64,000 bases of DNA from Streptomyces colonosanans (GCF_001866645.1 NZ_MLYP01000092.1:1-64000); one strand, 5' to 3'. Shown: positions 18,533 to 26,584, counted from the stretch's first letter. Made by a program: numbers and translations. Notes: generated by a model from the letters alone, not told the origin.

Positions 18533-18939
18533 CGGACAAGATCGCCCTGACTCCGAAGACCCACACGACCCCGCCCGCCGCGTTCTCCCACGGCGTGAAG
18601 AAGGGGAACATCCTCCAGGTCGCCGGCCAGGTCGGCTTCCTGCCCGCCGAGGAGGGCAAGCCGCCCACACCCGCGGGCCCGACCCTGCGCGAGCAGACCC
18701 TCCAGACCCTCGCCAACGTCAAGGCGATCCTGGAGGAGGGCGGCGCCGGCTGGGACGACGTGATGATGATCCGCGTCTATCTGACGGACGTGGACCACTT
18801 CGCCGAGATGAACGAGATCTACAACGCCTACTTCGGGGAGCAGGGCCTCACTCAGCCGCCTGCCGCCCGGACCACCGTCTACGTGGGTCTCCCGGCCGGG
18901 CTCCTCATCGAGATCGACGCGCTGGCCGTACTCGGCTGA
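18529..18939 (+). CDS. RidA-family enamine/imine deaminase
   Basis: The 136-residue protein is the normal size of a RidA (YjgF/YER057c) subunit, which forms trimers. It has FSHGVKKGNILQVAGQVGF, a middle LANVKAILEEGGAGWDDVM, and a C-terminal PPAARTTVYVGLPAGLLIEI with the conserved Arg that binds the substrate carboxylate. RidA proteins hydrolyse reactive enamines or imines released by PLP-dependent deaminases, which fits the adjacent D-amino-acid deaminase-like gene. It is coupled to the IclR gene. Confidence 0.9.
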   Translation: MTDKIALTPKTHTTPPAAFSHGVKKGNILQVAGQVGFLPAEEGKPPTPAGPTLREQTLQTLANVKAILEEGGAGWDDVMMIRVYLTDVDHFAEMNEIYNAYFGEQGLTQPPAARTTVYVGLPAGLLIEIDALAVLG

Positions 18940-18984
18940 CGCGGCGCCGACCGGCCGCCTACCCGCACCCTGCATCCCCGGCGC

Positions 18985-19037
18985 CCTGTACGACGTCATG
19001 GCACGGTGCGTCGCCAACCCGCGGGGCGTCGTACAGG
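18985..19037. terminator. 12-bp inverted repeat with 29-nt loop
   Basis: CCCTGTACGACG and its exact complement flank a 29-nt loop 46 nt after the ridA stop and 26 nt before the next ATG. It may end the upstream operon, or it could be an operator for the gene at 19063. Confidence 0.55.
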
Positions 19038-19062
19038 GGATTCGGCGAAGATTCGTATAACG

Positions 19063-19884
19063 ATGCAGGGACCTGCTGTGTCCGTCACAGGATCTTCGAC
19101 CATACTGCCCGCTGTGGAGCAGCGCATTGGTTCGAGCAGCAAGCCCCTGAACGGTGCCGGGATCGATCCGGCCTTCATCCCCGGACTCACCTCACCGGTG
19201 TCCGCGGCCGAGCCGGAGGACGCCACGCCGGCCGACAGCGTGCCCGACGAGAGCGGCGCGGTCGAGGACGCGGCGCCCGAGGCGGCCCCCACCGCGGTGG
19301 AGGACGCCGACGACAAGCGTGAGCGCATCCTTGATGCGAAGCCCGAGGGTGATCCTGAGGAGAAGTCCGAGGAACAGCCTGAGGAACAGCCTGAGGAACA
19401 GCCTGAGGAAGAGCCTGAGGAAGAGCCTGAGGAGGAGTCCGCCCCTGATGGGCCCGTCTTCGAGGCGTCCGACCGTCGCGCGGAGATCGTCGCTGATCAC
19501 CGCGGTGTACGACTCCGCCTGGACGACCAGGCGTGCGAGTTCCGCTGGGACGAGATCGGCGCCGTGGAGACGGAGACCGCGCGGTTCGGGAAGCGGTTCA
19601 CGGTGACCGTGCACACGCCCGAACGCCGGTGGTACCCCATCGAGATCGAGGCCGACTCCCGCGCCCGCTTCCAGGAGTGGGAGGCCCGGCTCGACGACGT
19701 GCTGGACACGTACTTCGAGGACGGCGAGGAGGAACCCGCCGCCCCCGAGAAGGTCGCCGCCGAGAAGGTCGCCCCCGGGAAGGACGCCCCCGGGAAGGAC
19801 GCCGCCGAGAAGGTCGCCCCCGAGAAGGACGCCCCCGGGAAGGACGCCGCCGAGAAGGTTGCCCTCGAGAAGGCCGAGGACTGA
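19063..19884 (+). CDS. acidic low-complexity repeat protein, function unknown
   Basis: The 273-residue protein consists of a disordered acidic N-terminal half with EEQP/EEEP repeats (residues ~97-127) and a compact central domain (residues ~133-210; VADHRGVRLRLDDQACEFRW, then RWYPIEIEADSRARFQEWEA). A Lys-rich tail of alternating EKVAP and GKDAP five-residue repeats follows. There is no signal peptide. The central domain looks like a small beta domain; I do not recognise the family. The start is uncertain: ATG 19063 was taken, and GTG 19078 with AGGGA upstream is equally possible. Confidence 0.6.
   Translation: MQGPAVSVTGSSTILPAVEQRIGSSSKPLNGAGIDPAFIPGLTSPVSAAEPEDATPADSVPDESGAVEDAAPEAAPTAVEDADDKRERILDAKPEGDPEEKSEEQPEEQPEEQPEEEPEEEPEEESAPDGPVFEASDRRAEIVADHRGVRLRLDDQACEFRWDEIGAVETETARFGKRFTVTVHTPERRWYPIEIEADSRARFQEWEARLDDVLDTYFEDGEEEPAAPEKVAAEKVAPGKDAPGKDAAEKVAPEKDAPGKDAAEKVALEKAED
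19365..19440 (+). repeat. EEQP/EEEP coding tandem repeat (12-bp unit)
   Basis: About six in-frame 12-bp units of the type GAGGAACAGCCT occur in tandem and encode Glu-Glu-Gln-Pro or Glu-Glu-Glu-Pro. Confidence 0.8.
19745..19880 (+). repeat. EKVAP/GKDAP coding tandem repeat (15-bp unit)
   Basis: About nine in-frame 15-bp units alternate between GAGAAGGTCGCCCCC-like and GGGAAGGACGCC-like sequence at the 3' end of the gene. They give a charged, Ala/Pro-spaced tail. Confidence 0.8.
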
Positions 19885-19908
19885 CCGGGCGACCGCCTGC
19901 CGGTACGA

Positions 19909-19937
19909 CCCCGCCGCGCGGTGGCCGCGCGGCGGGG
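19909..19937. terminator. hairpin terminator between convergent genes
   Basis: A perfect 13-bp stem (CCCCGCCGCGCGG) with a 3-nt loop lies 24 nt after the acidic-repeat gene and 51 nt from the end of the opposing gene. Confidence 0.85.
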
Positions 19938-19988
19938 CCGTCGCCGTGATCCGTCAGGGGCTGGGTGTGCCCGTTGCTCCGCCCGGTG

Positions 19989-21248
19989 TCAGCCGAGCGG
20001 CTGCCGCCATTTCGTGCTCGTCGCGATGGTCTCCATCTGCTTCATGGTGAGCGCGGGCGCCTTCCGGGTCGGCGGGGTGTTCTGGGTGCCGGAGTTGAAG
20101 GCGCTGATCACCACGCGCCGCCCGTCGGGCCTGATGGTGTCGACGGTCCACATGACGCCCCCCTTGACGTTCTTGTCGCCGGGTCCCTGGTGCCAGACCA
20201 CCTTGGTGCCGTCCGGCAGGGTCCTGGCGTCCGCTCCGAAGAGCTGGTCCTTGATGATCCGCTGGTCCGGATCGGTGTCCTTGATGAACTGGACGTTGGC
20301 CTGGACGAAGCTCTCGCCCTTGCCGTCGTCCAGGACGACGTACCCGAACCCTTCGTTCTTGCCGCTCCTGGCGACGACCTTGAGTCCCTTGGGCAGCAGC
20401 GAGGCAAGAGTCGAGGACACCGGGCGGCCGGTGACGCCCTGCTCCGGGCGCGGCTCGGCTTTCCCGCGAGGCACCGCCATGGCGTTCACGGCGTCCCGCC
20501 ACGCACGCGCACTCACGAGCGCCTTCAACTGGGTCGTGGAGAGCGGAGGCTGCTCCCGGCTGACGGGCTCGCCCTTCTCGGCGGGGGAGTTCCACTCCTG
20601 CACGGAGACGTGCTGCCCCGTCGGCGTGACGAGATCCGCGCTCCACAGCTTGGTGCCGGAGCGCCGGTTCGGGTACTCGTACCCCTGCAGGACCATCAGC
20701 GCGGAGCCGTCGGACAGGGTGACGCTGCTGCAGGTGTCGTAGGCGACGAACACCTTGTCGGGGCATTCGGTGGCCTCGCGGCCCATCCGGTCGCCGGGCA
20801 GGAGGCGCTGGAGGGAGACACCGATGGCCGCCTTGCCGTTGCCGTCGTCGTACACGACCTGGGCGTAGGGCGTCAGCCGATCGTCCGTACCGCGACCTTC
20901 CTCCTGACTGAACTTCCCCTTCGGCAGCAGCTTCTTGAGGGTGTCGATCAGCTCGTCGCGGGTCACGGTGGTGTGCGGGGCGGGTGGCACCGCCGGCTTC
21001 GCCATGCCGGCGGCCGCGGACTGCTGCCGTACGCCGTCGCCGTGGCTGCCGGGCAGGACCAGCGCGCCGGTGAGCGCGACCGCGGTGACGCTTCCGGCGA
21101 TGGCGATCCGGCGCCGTGACGTGGACCGCCGGCCGCGTGCTTCGCCGCGGGCGACCAGGTCCGGGCGGCGGGTCTCGAACGTGTTCCCCGCGTCATGCAG
21201 GGCCTTGGTGAACTTGTCCTCGAAGGGGTCGTGCTCTTCTACGGGCAT
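19989..21248 (-). CDS. membrane-anchored protein paired with SigE-family sigma factor (putative anti-sigma or partner)
   Basis: The 419-residue protein has a ~50-residue cytoplasmic N-terminus (DPFEDKFTKALHDAGNTFET), a single transmembrane helix (IAIAGSVTAVALTGALVLPG) and a ~340-residue extracytoplasmic part with two related halves (ELIDTLKKLLPKGKF and SSTLASLLPKGLKVV). The gene lies 53 bp downstream of a SigE-family sigma-factor gene. In Streptomyces such proteins are often cotranscribed with and thought to restrain the sigma factor, but no zinc anti-sigma motif (HxxxCxxC) is visible. The outer domain may sense an envelope signal. Confidence 0.65.
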   Translation of the reverse strand: MPVEEHDPFEDKFTKALHDAGNTFETRRPDLVARGEARGRRSTSRRRIAIAGSVTAVALTGALVLPGSHGDGVRQQSAAAGMAKPAVPPAPHTTVTRDELIDTLKKLLPKGKFSQEEGRGTDDRLTPYAQVVYDDGNGKAAIGVSLQRLLPGDRMGREATECPDKVFVAYDTCSSVTLSDGSALMVLQGYEYPNRRSGTKLWSADLVTPTGQHVSVQEWNSPAEKGEPVSREQPPLSTTQLKALVSARAWRDAVNAMAVPRGKAEPRPEQGVTGRPVSSTLASLLPKGLKVVARSGKNEGFGYVVLDDGKGESFVQANVQFIKDTDPDQRIIKDQLFGADARTLPDGTKVVWHQGPGDKNVKGGVMWTVDTIRPDGRRVVISAFNSGTQNTPPTRKAPALTMKQMETIATSTKWRQPLG

Positions 21249-21301
21249 GGCGAACCGCCGTTTCTGCGGGAAGAAGCGTCTGGTGGTGGACTGAGGGGCG
21301 G

Positions 21302-21817
21302 TCAGGTTCTCGCGTACTCGCCGAGGGTGTCGCCGAGGAGGGCGCGCAGCCGGCCCAGGGCGCGGACGCAGCGGGTGCGTACGGCGGCCGAGGTGGTGTT
21401 CATCGCGGCGGCCGTCTCCTCGATGCTGCGGTCCTCCCAGTAGCGCAGGACGACCACGGCCCGGTCCTTGGCGGACAGCCGCCCGAGCGCCTCGACGAGG
21501 GTGAGCCGCAGGGCCGTGTCGCCGGCCGTGGCCGGGTCCGGGAGGTCGGGGAGCGCGTCGGCGGCGCGCTCCTTGCGACTGCTGTGGCGTCGCTGGTGGG
21601 TGAGGAAGGTACGGGTGAGGACGGTCTGGGCGTACCCGGCGGGATTGTCGGCGCGGGAGATCCGGCCCCAGCGGACGTAGACCCGGCCCAGGGTCTCCTG
21701 GACGAGGTCCTCCGCGAGGTGGGTGTCGCCGCCGGTGAGCAGGCAGGCGGACCGGTACAGGTGCCCCGCACGCGCGGAGGCGAACTCCTGGTATTCCTCG
21801 TTACGCCCCTGCCGCAT
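21302..21817 (-). CDS. SigE-family ECF RNA polymerase sigma factor
   Basis: The 171-residue protein has sigma region 2 (EFASARAGHLYRSACLLTGG, DLVQETLGRVYVRW) and region 4 (LGRLSAKDRAVVVLRYWEDR, SIEETAAAMNTTSAAVRTRC with the helix-turn-helix). The length and motifs match the small actinobacterial SigE-like group. ATG 21817 has GGAG 5 nt upstream; the longer open frame to 22183 overlaps the divergent promoter region. It is followed by the membrane partner gene in one operon, which is often autoregulated in such pairs. Confidence 0.87.
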   Translation of the reverse strand: MRQGRNEEYQEFASARAGHLYRSACLLTGGDTHLAEDLVQETLGRVYVRWGRISRADNPAGYAQTVLTRTFLTHQRRHSSRKERAADALPDLPDPATAGDTALRLTLVEALGRLSAKDRAVVVLRYWEDRSIEETAAAMNTTSAAVRTRCVRALGRLRALLGDTLGEYART

Positions 21818-22148
21818 GCGTGCTCCGTTCGTGTCGTTCCGTACCGCCCTCACCTCATTGATGGGCTGGACCCGCGGAAATGTTTCACCTGACTTTTGCG
21901 GTGACGCCTCGCCGGACGACGGGCCGAGGACACAGGTCGCCTCGATCGCGATCTCCGAGCACCCGCGCGTGCGGCCCGATGTGTGACTTATCCGTTTCTG
22001 TTGCCACTTGACGGGCCATGGGTCATCTCGCAAGTAAAGAAGCGGTGTTCTCCGACCGGTATGGCACGGATAGAGTGCCGAGGTAGCTGTGCGGACCGAA
22101 ACGACCTGGGTCGCGGGGCTGCTGTACCTGAGGAACGGGGGGCTCGAG
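21818..22148. promoter_or_regulatory. divergent region between sigma-factor operon and pilus-region gene
   Basis: The 331-bp region must hold the promoter of the sigma-factor operon and that of the plus-strand gene at 22149. The conserved 36-bp element at 22046-22081 lies in it. An AT-richer stretch near 21980-22035 (GACTTATCCGTTTCTGTTGC) may contain a promoter. Confidence 0.5.
22046..22081 (+). promoter_or_regulatory. conserved promoter element, copy 1
   Basis: The 36-bp element has TGTTCTC, a 6-nt variable spacer, then GTATG-R-CACGGATA-RR-GTGC-Y-GA (R purine, Y pyrimidine). It aligns without gaps to 26471-26506. TAGAGT inside it can serve as a TANNNT -10. It lies 67 nt upstream of the GTG at 22149. 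Confidence 0.7.
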
Positions 22149-22997
22149 GTGTCGACCGCGATTGCTGTCACCAGTACGGACATGGTGCTGCCGTCGACCG
22201 ATCAACAGACCCCGCCCGCCGTCCCGTTGAGGAGTCCGGGCGAACAGTCGCTCGAGCAGGCGCTGGTGGAGATGCAGGTCCTGCTGGAGCAGCACGGCCA
22301 TGTGGTGGTCGTCTACTCGTCCGCGATACCGGCGGCGATGGAGCAGCGGCTGCATTCCGTACGCTCGATCCTGGAGAGCGACCGCATCGCCCTGCTCAAG
22401 TCGGATCTGCCACCGCTGGGACTCGCGGTGTTGATCCGTCAGCTGCGCCAGCTGTCGGTCACCGACCTCAGTGCCGGTGTCGTGGCTTCCGCCGGGCGTC
22501 TGCTCCGGCACTACATCCACGCCGGCGCGGTCCTCAACTCCGTCGCCAAGCTCGACCGGGTCCCGGTGAGTCTCAAGTCGCACGCCAAGTCCTGGATGCC
22601 CGGCAGGCAGTTCGGAGTGGTGACCAACCCCACGCCGCAACTGGTGGAGATCGGCCCCGAGGCACGGCTGGCCGGGCCGGAGTTCGGCACCTGGCTCCTC
22701 GTCGCCAAGGGGCAGCTCCAGACCGACTGGGTGAGCTCGAACCTGGCGAACGCGTGGTCGGTCCAGGGGCTGCTGGAGGCGCCCCTGCCCTCGGAGTCGG
22801 CGCGCTGGTGGGGGACCGGCAAGCTGGTCGAGTTCGCCACCTTCCTTCCGGAGCTGCCGGTCCTGTACCAGCTCGTGACGTCCGTGCGCCGGGACCACTG
22901 TCACTGGTGCGGTCTCGAACTCATCGGTGACCGCTGCGTGTTCTGCTCGGTCACCGCACCGGGCTACGCGAAGCAGGACCGCGCCGAGGTGTCCTGA
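22149..22997 (+). CDS. hypothetical protein with C-terminal Cys4 zinc-ribbon-like motif, pilus region
   Basis: The 282-residue cytoplasmic protein is of no family I recognise. A disordered N-terminus (residues 1-40) is followed by an alpha/beta region (LEQALVEMQVLLEQHGHVVV, SILESDRIALLKSDLPPLGL). The C-terminus carries a CxxC-x7-CxxC pattern (HCHWCGLEL, CVFC), probably a zinc ribbon. GTG 22149 is chosen because sequence similarity to the decayed copy at 26585 starts exactly there. It stands alone at the upstream edge of the Flp/Tad pilus region, under the conserved promoter element. Confidence 0.65.
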   Translation: MSTAIAVTSTDMVLPSTDQQTPPAVPLRSPGEQSLEQALVEMQVLLEQHGHVVVVYSSAIPAAMEQRLHSVRSILESDRIALLKSDLPPLGLAVLIRQLRQLSVTDLSAGVVASAGRLLRHYIHAGAVLNSVAKLDRVPVSLKSHAKSWMPGRQFGVVTNPTPQLVEIGPEARLAGPEFGTWLLVAKGQLQTDWVSSNLANAWSVQGLLEAPLPSESARWWGTGKLVEFATFLPELPVLYQLVTSVRRDHCHWCGLELIGDRCVFCSVTAPGYAKQDRAEVS

Positions 22998-23106
22998 TCC
23001 CGGTACGGACGCAGCGTCCCAGACACCGCTCTTAGCTGAACATCACTCAGCACGGCTATCGCCTCTCAGAGTTGTGGAGCGCCCCTGAACAGGGCCCTAA
23101 GCCGGA

Positions 23107-23165
23107 TTTGGGTCCGGGCGTGGGCCCACGGGCCTATGAGCTCCAAGTCCCCGAATGCCTACGGT
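23107..23165 (+). promoter_or_regulatory. TTGGGCCC regulatory element A with -10 hexamer
   Basis: A 34-bp element holds a direct pair of TTGGGYCC half-sites 12 bp apart, followed by an inverted GGGCCTATGA arm. It is followed 24 nt after the conserved A of ATG by TACGGT, a TANNNT -10. No good -35 is visible, so the promoter is probably activated by the bound protein. It precedes the 23207-26345 operon (start codon 42 nt after the -10). A further GGGCCC lies just upstream at 23092. Confidence 0.72.
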
Positions 23166-23206
23166 GTGGCGACTTCATCAGGGGATCGACCGGAGGGGTG
23201 TCAGGC

Positions 23207-23659
23207 ATGCGTGGGACAGGTGGGCCATCACGCAGCGGTGTGACGGCGGGGCCGGCGGAGGGTGGGGGATTCTTCCCGCTCATCCTTGCCTGGGCGGCCG
23301 GGCTCATCACGCTGTTCATCAGCGAGTACCTCCAGGTCACGTACTTCTACGAGAACGTCGCCACCCCGGAGCGCCTGGAGTCGTTCGGTGGCCGGCTGCT
23401 CTGCGTCGATCTGCCGAACGCGGTGTGCATCGCGCTGGCCACCTGGGTCGCCGGGCGTATGCACCGGGAGCCGTTCCGTGAGTCGATGCCGCAGCATCTC
23501 GCCGCGCTCTTCGCGGTTCCGCTCTTCGCACAGATCGTGAACATCGTCATGCACTGGGGCCACGCCTCTACGGAGGGCCTCCTGATGTCCTGCGTCGTCG
23601 CGGTGGTCGGGGCCGTCGCCGGTTACGGAGTGGACCGGTTGCAGGAGGGGGACCGATGA
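23207..23659 (+). CDS. membrane protein, pilus-region operon leader gene
   Basis: The 150-residue protein has four predicted transmembrane helices (FFPLILAWAAGLITLFISEY, LPNAVCIALATWVAG, LAALFAVPLFAQIVNIVMHW, GLLMSCVVAVVGAVAGYGVD). ATG 23207 has GGAGG 10 nt upstream; the longer frame from 23072 crosses element A. It overlaps the next gene by 4 bp (ATGA). The N-terminal membrane domain of the toxin protein at 41901 plays a similar positional role (a multi-helix membrane unit before an Flp/TadE segment), so this may be its separate counterpart. The function is unknown. Confidence 0.68.
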   Translation: MRGTGGPSRSGVTAGPAEGGGFFPLILAWAAGLITLFISEYLQVTYFYENVATPERLESFGGRLLCVDLPNAVCIALATWVAGRMHREPFRESMPQHLAALFAVPLFAQIVNIVMHWGHASTEGLLMSCVVAVVGAVAGYGVDRLQEGDR

Positions 23660-25221
23660 GGAGACGTCAGGTGCGCGGAATAGCCAGAGGGTGGTGGCTC
23701 GACCGGACGACGACGGCCCGCTCCGACCGCGGCGCCACCGCCCTGGAATACGTCGGAGCCGTGATCGTCGCCGTGTCCATCGTGCTGGCGCTCATCGCGA
23801 CCGGCGTGTCCGGCTCGATCGGCGAACGGTTCCGCTGCTCCATCTCCTCGCTGTGGGGCGGAGGCGGCTGCTCGTCCGGTGGTGACGGCTCCGACACCCA
23901 GGCGACCAATGCCGACTTCGAGCCGCCGCTGTGCACCATCTCCACCGTCAGCGACAAGGCGGGCAGCGAGTTCAAGCTGGGCTGGTTCAAGTGGGGCAGC
24001 GAGTACGGCTTCAAGGAGCAGACCCACCAGGCCAATTACGACGTCAACGGTGACGGCAAGGTCGACAGCAGCGACCAGCTCATCTACACCACCTTCACCG
24101 ACTCCCAGTCGATCGGCGCCACCGGCGGATTCGGCGGCAAGATCGGCAAGCTGGGCAAGGGCGAGGTCGAGCTCGGCGGCGGCATCAAGGTGAACAACGG
24201 CGACACCTGGGTCTTCAAGAGCAAGGAAGAGGCCGCGGCGTTCCGTGACGACCTCGAGAAGCTGAAGATGTACGAGATGCGCCGCACCGGACCCGGCGGC
24301 GGCGAGGCCAGCATGGGTGACGGCTTCCTCGCCCTCTTCGGCAAGGGTCCGCTCGTGGAGGAGGACAAGCTCCGCAAGCGGATCGAGGGGAAGCTCAAGG
24401 ACCGCCACATCAGTTACGGCTCCGTCGGTGTCTACGGCAACGTGGACGGTGGGCTGTCGGTCGACGCGGGCGACGACCGGGTCGTCTCCGCCGGAATCGG
24501 CGGAAACGCCTCGATCAACGGTGACGTGATCTGGACGAAGGACGACTTCCGCGGCACCAAGTCGTTCACCTACTCGGTGAAGGGCAGCGGCGTGTGGGGC
24601 AGCAAGGCCAGCGCCGGCGGTTTCGAGCACGGCGAGCACCAGACGGCCGACCGCACGGCGACGATCACCGTCACCCGTGACCAGAAGACCGGCGAGCTCG
24701 TCCGGATCGACTTCACCCAGACCACGGAGACCGCCAGTGGCGTCTCCAACGGTGTCGGCGGCGGCAATGGCAAGGAAGGCAAGGACGGCAAGAGCGGCAG
24801 CGCCGGCGATGTCGACAACTCCGGAGGCAGCGACATCAAGGTGTACACCAACACCCTGTCGTTCCCGAAGGGTCAGGAAGGCGACGCCGACCGCGCCATC
24901 GCCCAGAAGTGGCTGGACGGAAACGGCAACGGCGGCAGCGAGGTCTTCTCGTACATGCTGAACAACAACGCGCCCACCAGCCGCCCGGGTGCCGACAACC
25001 CCTTTGGCCAGCTGCTCTTCGACAAGGGCAAGTCCAGCAAGACCGCGTACGATGGCGACGCCGATGCGCACGAGTACGGATTCGAGCTGAATCTGGGCCT
25101 TTCCATCGGTGCCTCCATCTCTTTGGAGAAGAAGTCCGAGACGCTCAAGAATGCCGAGTTCCTGGGTGCCCCCCGGAACGGGAAGCGCGACTACGTTCCG
25201 TACAGCTATTGCGCGAAGTAG
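23656..25221 (+). CDS. large extracellular protein with Flp/TadE-type leader and EF-hand-like loop
   Basis: The 521-residue protein starts with a basic segment, then RG^ATALEYVGAVIVAVSIV. Gly26 is at -1 and Glu31 at +5 of a class III (prepilin peptidase) site, followed by the hydrophobic helix. The rest (residues ~50-521) is hydrophilic and Gly/Asp-rich. Residues 129-140 (DVNGDGKVDSSD) match an EF-hand calcium loop with ligands at 1, 3, 5, 7, 9 and 12. A Gly/Ser/Lys linker lies at ~360-385. No known catalytic domain was recognised. It may be an effector, adhesin or minor pilin displayed through the Tad machinery. ATGA overlap with the upstream gene. Confidence 0.7.
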   Translation: MRRRQVRGIARGWWLDRTTTARSDRGATALEYVGAVIVAVSIVLALIATGVSGSIGERFRCSISSLWGGGGCSSGGDGSDTQATNADFEPPLCTISTVSDKAGSEFKLGWFKWGSEYGFKEQTHQANYDVNGDGKVDSSDQLIYTTFTDSQSIGATGGFGGKIGKLGKGEVELGGGIKVNNGDTWVFKSKEEAAAFRDDLEKLKMYEMRRTGPGGGEASMGDGFLALFGKGPLVEEDKLRKRIEGKLKDRHISYGSVGVYGNVDGGLSVDAGDDRVVSAGIGGNASINGDVIWTKDDFRGTKSFTYSVKGSGVWGSKASAGGFEHGEHQTADRTATITVTRDQKTGELVRIDFTQTTETASGVSNGVGGGNGKEGKDGKSGSAGDVDNSGGSDIKVYTNTLSFPKGQEGDADRAIAQKWLDGNGNGGSEVFSYMLNNNAPTSRPGADNPFGQLLFDKGKSSKTAYDGDADAHEYGFELNLGLSIGASISLEKKSETLKNAEFLGAPRNGKRDYVPYSYCAK

Positions 25222-25302
25222 CGGCGGGGTACGCGTACGGGTGCGCATGGACGTAGAGACGGCAACGGAAGAGCCGTTCGGAAAGAGCGAGGGAAATCAG
25301 GG

Positions 25303-25896
25303 ATGAACGGGAAGTCGAAGCACGGCCTGCGCGCGGCGATGGCGGCAGGCGTCGCCGGACTGCTGCTCACCGGCTGCGGTGGCGGCGGTAAGTCGGCGGC
25401 CACCACCCCGGACGGCTGGGGCACCCTGGACACCAAGCGGCTCTCCGTTGCCTACCCCAAGGGCTTCAAGGAAGCTCCGGTCGGCAAGGGCAACCCGTAC
25501 GAGGTGGCCCGGGCGACCCTCACCGAGGGCGGCGTCATGGTCGCGTCCATGAGCGTCGAGTTCGACTTCGGTACCGGTATGCACACCGCCGACACCGCGG
25601 TCATCGGAGCCGAGACCCGGATTCAGCTCGGCGCCACCCCGGCGAAGACCACGGAGATCCAGGTGGCCGGCCCCGACGGGTCCCAAGAGGCCAGGAAGAT
25701 CACCTACAGCTTCACCTCGAGGGGCAAGGAGGGCACTCCTCCCAAGGGCACCAAGCTGGACGGCATGATGGTGACCGGTGTGGACACCGAGCAGCGCCCG
25801 TACCTGATCACGGTGAACTCCAAGGAGGGCACCCTGTCCAACCGGGACGTCTCGGATATCGTCGACAGCGTCGCGCTGAAGAAGACGAAGAAATAG
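25303..25896 (+). CDS. lipoprotein
   Basis: The 197-residue protein has a lipobox (GLLLTGC, Cys25) after a basic N-terminus and hydrophobic helix. The mature part (TTPDGWGTLDTKRLSVAYPK onward) resembles small extracytoplasmic binding-type lipoproteins, but no family was recognised. It sits 81 bp after the large TadE-leader protein and 8 bp before a DUF3592 protein in the operon started by element A, so it probably works with the exported protein, for example as chaperone or inhibitor at the cell surface (inference). Confidence 0.75.
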   Translation: MNGKSKHGLRAAMAAGVAGLLLTGCGGGGKSAATTPDGWGTLDTKRLSVAYPKGFKEAPVGKGNPYEVARATLTEGGVMVASMSVEFDFGTGMHTADTAVIGAETRIQLGATPAKTTEIQVAGPDGSQEARKITYSFTSRGKEGTPPKGTKLDGMMVTGVDTEQRPYLITVNSKEGTLSNRDVSDIVDSVALKKTKK

Positions 25897-25904
25897 GCGG
25901 CGGC

Positions 25905-26345
25905 GTGTCGACGTTCGAGATCGGTGCCCTGGGCGCTGGCCTGGCCTGCGCCACCGGCGTTGTCCTGTTCCTGTACCGGGTGGTCCTCGTGATCTGGCTG
26001 GTGCTGCGCGGCGAGCGTACCCAGGGGTGGTGCGCGAAACGCCGGCTGGTCTCGTCCACGAGTGTCGGCCACAGCTCTCGCACCGAGTTCACCTTCGCCT
26101 TCCGCACCCCGGAAGGCGAGACCGTCGAGTTCAAGGACCGGCCGGGCGCCTTCGGGTACGAGGAGGGGGCGCCGGTTCGCGTCTGCTACGACCCGGCGCG
26201 CCCGCACAAGCGAGCCACGATCGCGGGGCCGGACACCTGGGGACCGGTGTATACGCGGATCCTGTTCTGCGTCCCTCTGGGGATGATCTCGTTCGTGATG
26301 CTGTACGGCATGGCCCTGCACTTGGGTTTCATCAGTTCGTATTGA
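25905..26345 (+). CDS. DUF3592-like membrane protein
   Basis: The 146-residue protein has an N-terminal transmembrane helix (ACATGVVLFLYRVVLVIWLV), a ~75-residue beta-rich domain (RTEFTFAFRTPEGETVEFKD, GYEEGAPVRVCYDPARPHKR) and a C-terminal helix pair. VRVCYDPARPHKR is the typical YDP element of DUF3592 proteins. The start is GTG 25905. It is the last gene of the element A operon. The function of the family is unknown. Confidence 0.75.
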   Translation: MSTFEIGALGAGLACATGVVLFLYRVVLVIWLVLRGERTQGWCAKRRLVSSTSVGHSSRTEFTFAFRTPEGETVEFKDRPGAFGYEEGAPVRVCYDPARPHKRATIAGPDTWGPVYTRILFCVPLGMISFVMLYGMALHLGFISSY

Positions 26346-26470
26346 GAAGTGTGAAAAAGCTGTGACGAACTGGTCAGTACCTAGTCGTAAGTTGACTGCT
26401 GACACCGATCAACTTGCCCTGGTCTGATACCAGTTGTCATCTTTGGTTTGCCTAGCTGCTGCACGGTTGC

Positions 26471-26506
26471 TGTTCTCTGTCTTGTATGACACGGATAAGG
26501 TGCTGA
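26471..26506 (+). promoter_or_regulatory. conserved promoter element, copy 2
   Basis: The element aligns gap-free to 22046-22081: TGTTCTC, 6 variable bases, GTATGACACGGATAAGGTGC and a final TGA. TAAGGT can serve as the -10. It precedes the decayed paralogue by 79 bp, against 67 bp in the intact copy. Confidence 0.7.
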
Positions 26507-26584
26507 TGCAGCTGAGCTGAGCAGTTGACGATCTGCGGTCCGCCCGGGGGAGGAGCGGGCCGGAGAGTGAACGGGGATCTCGAA

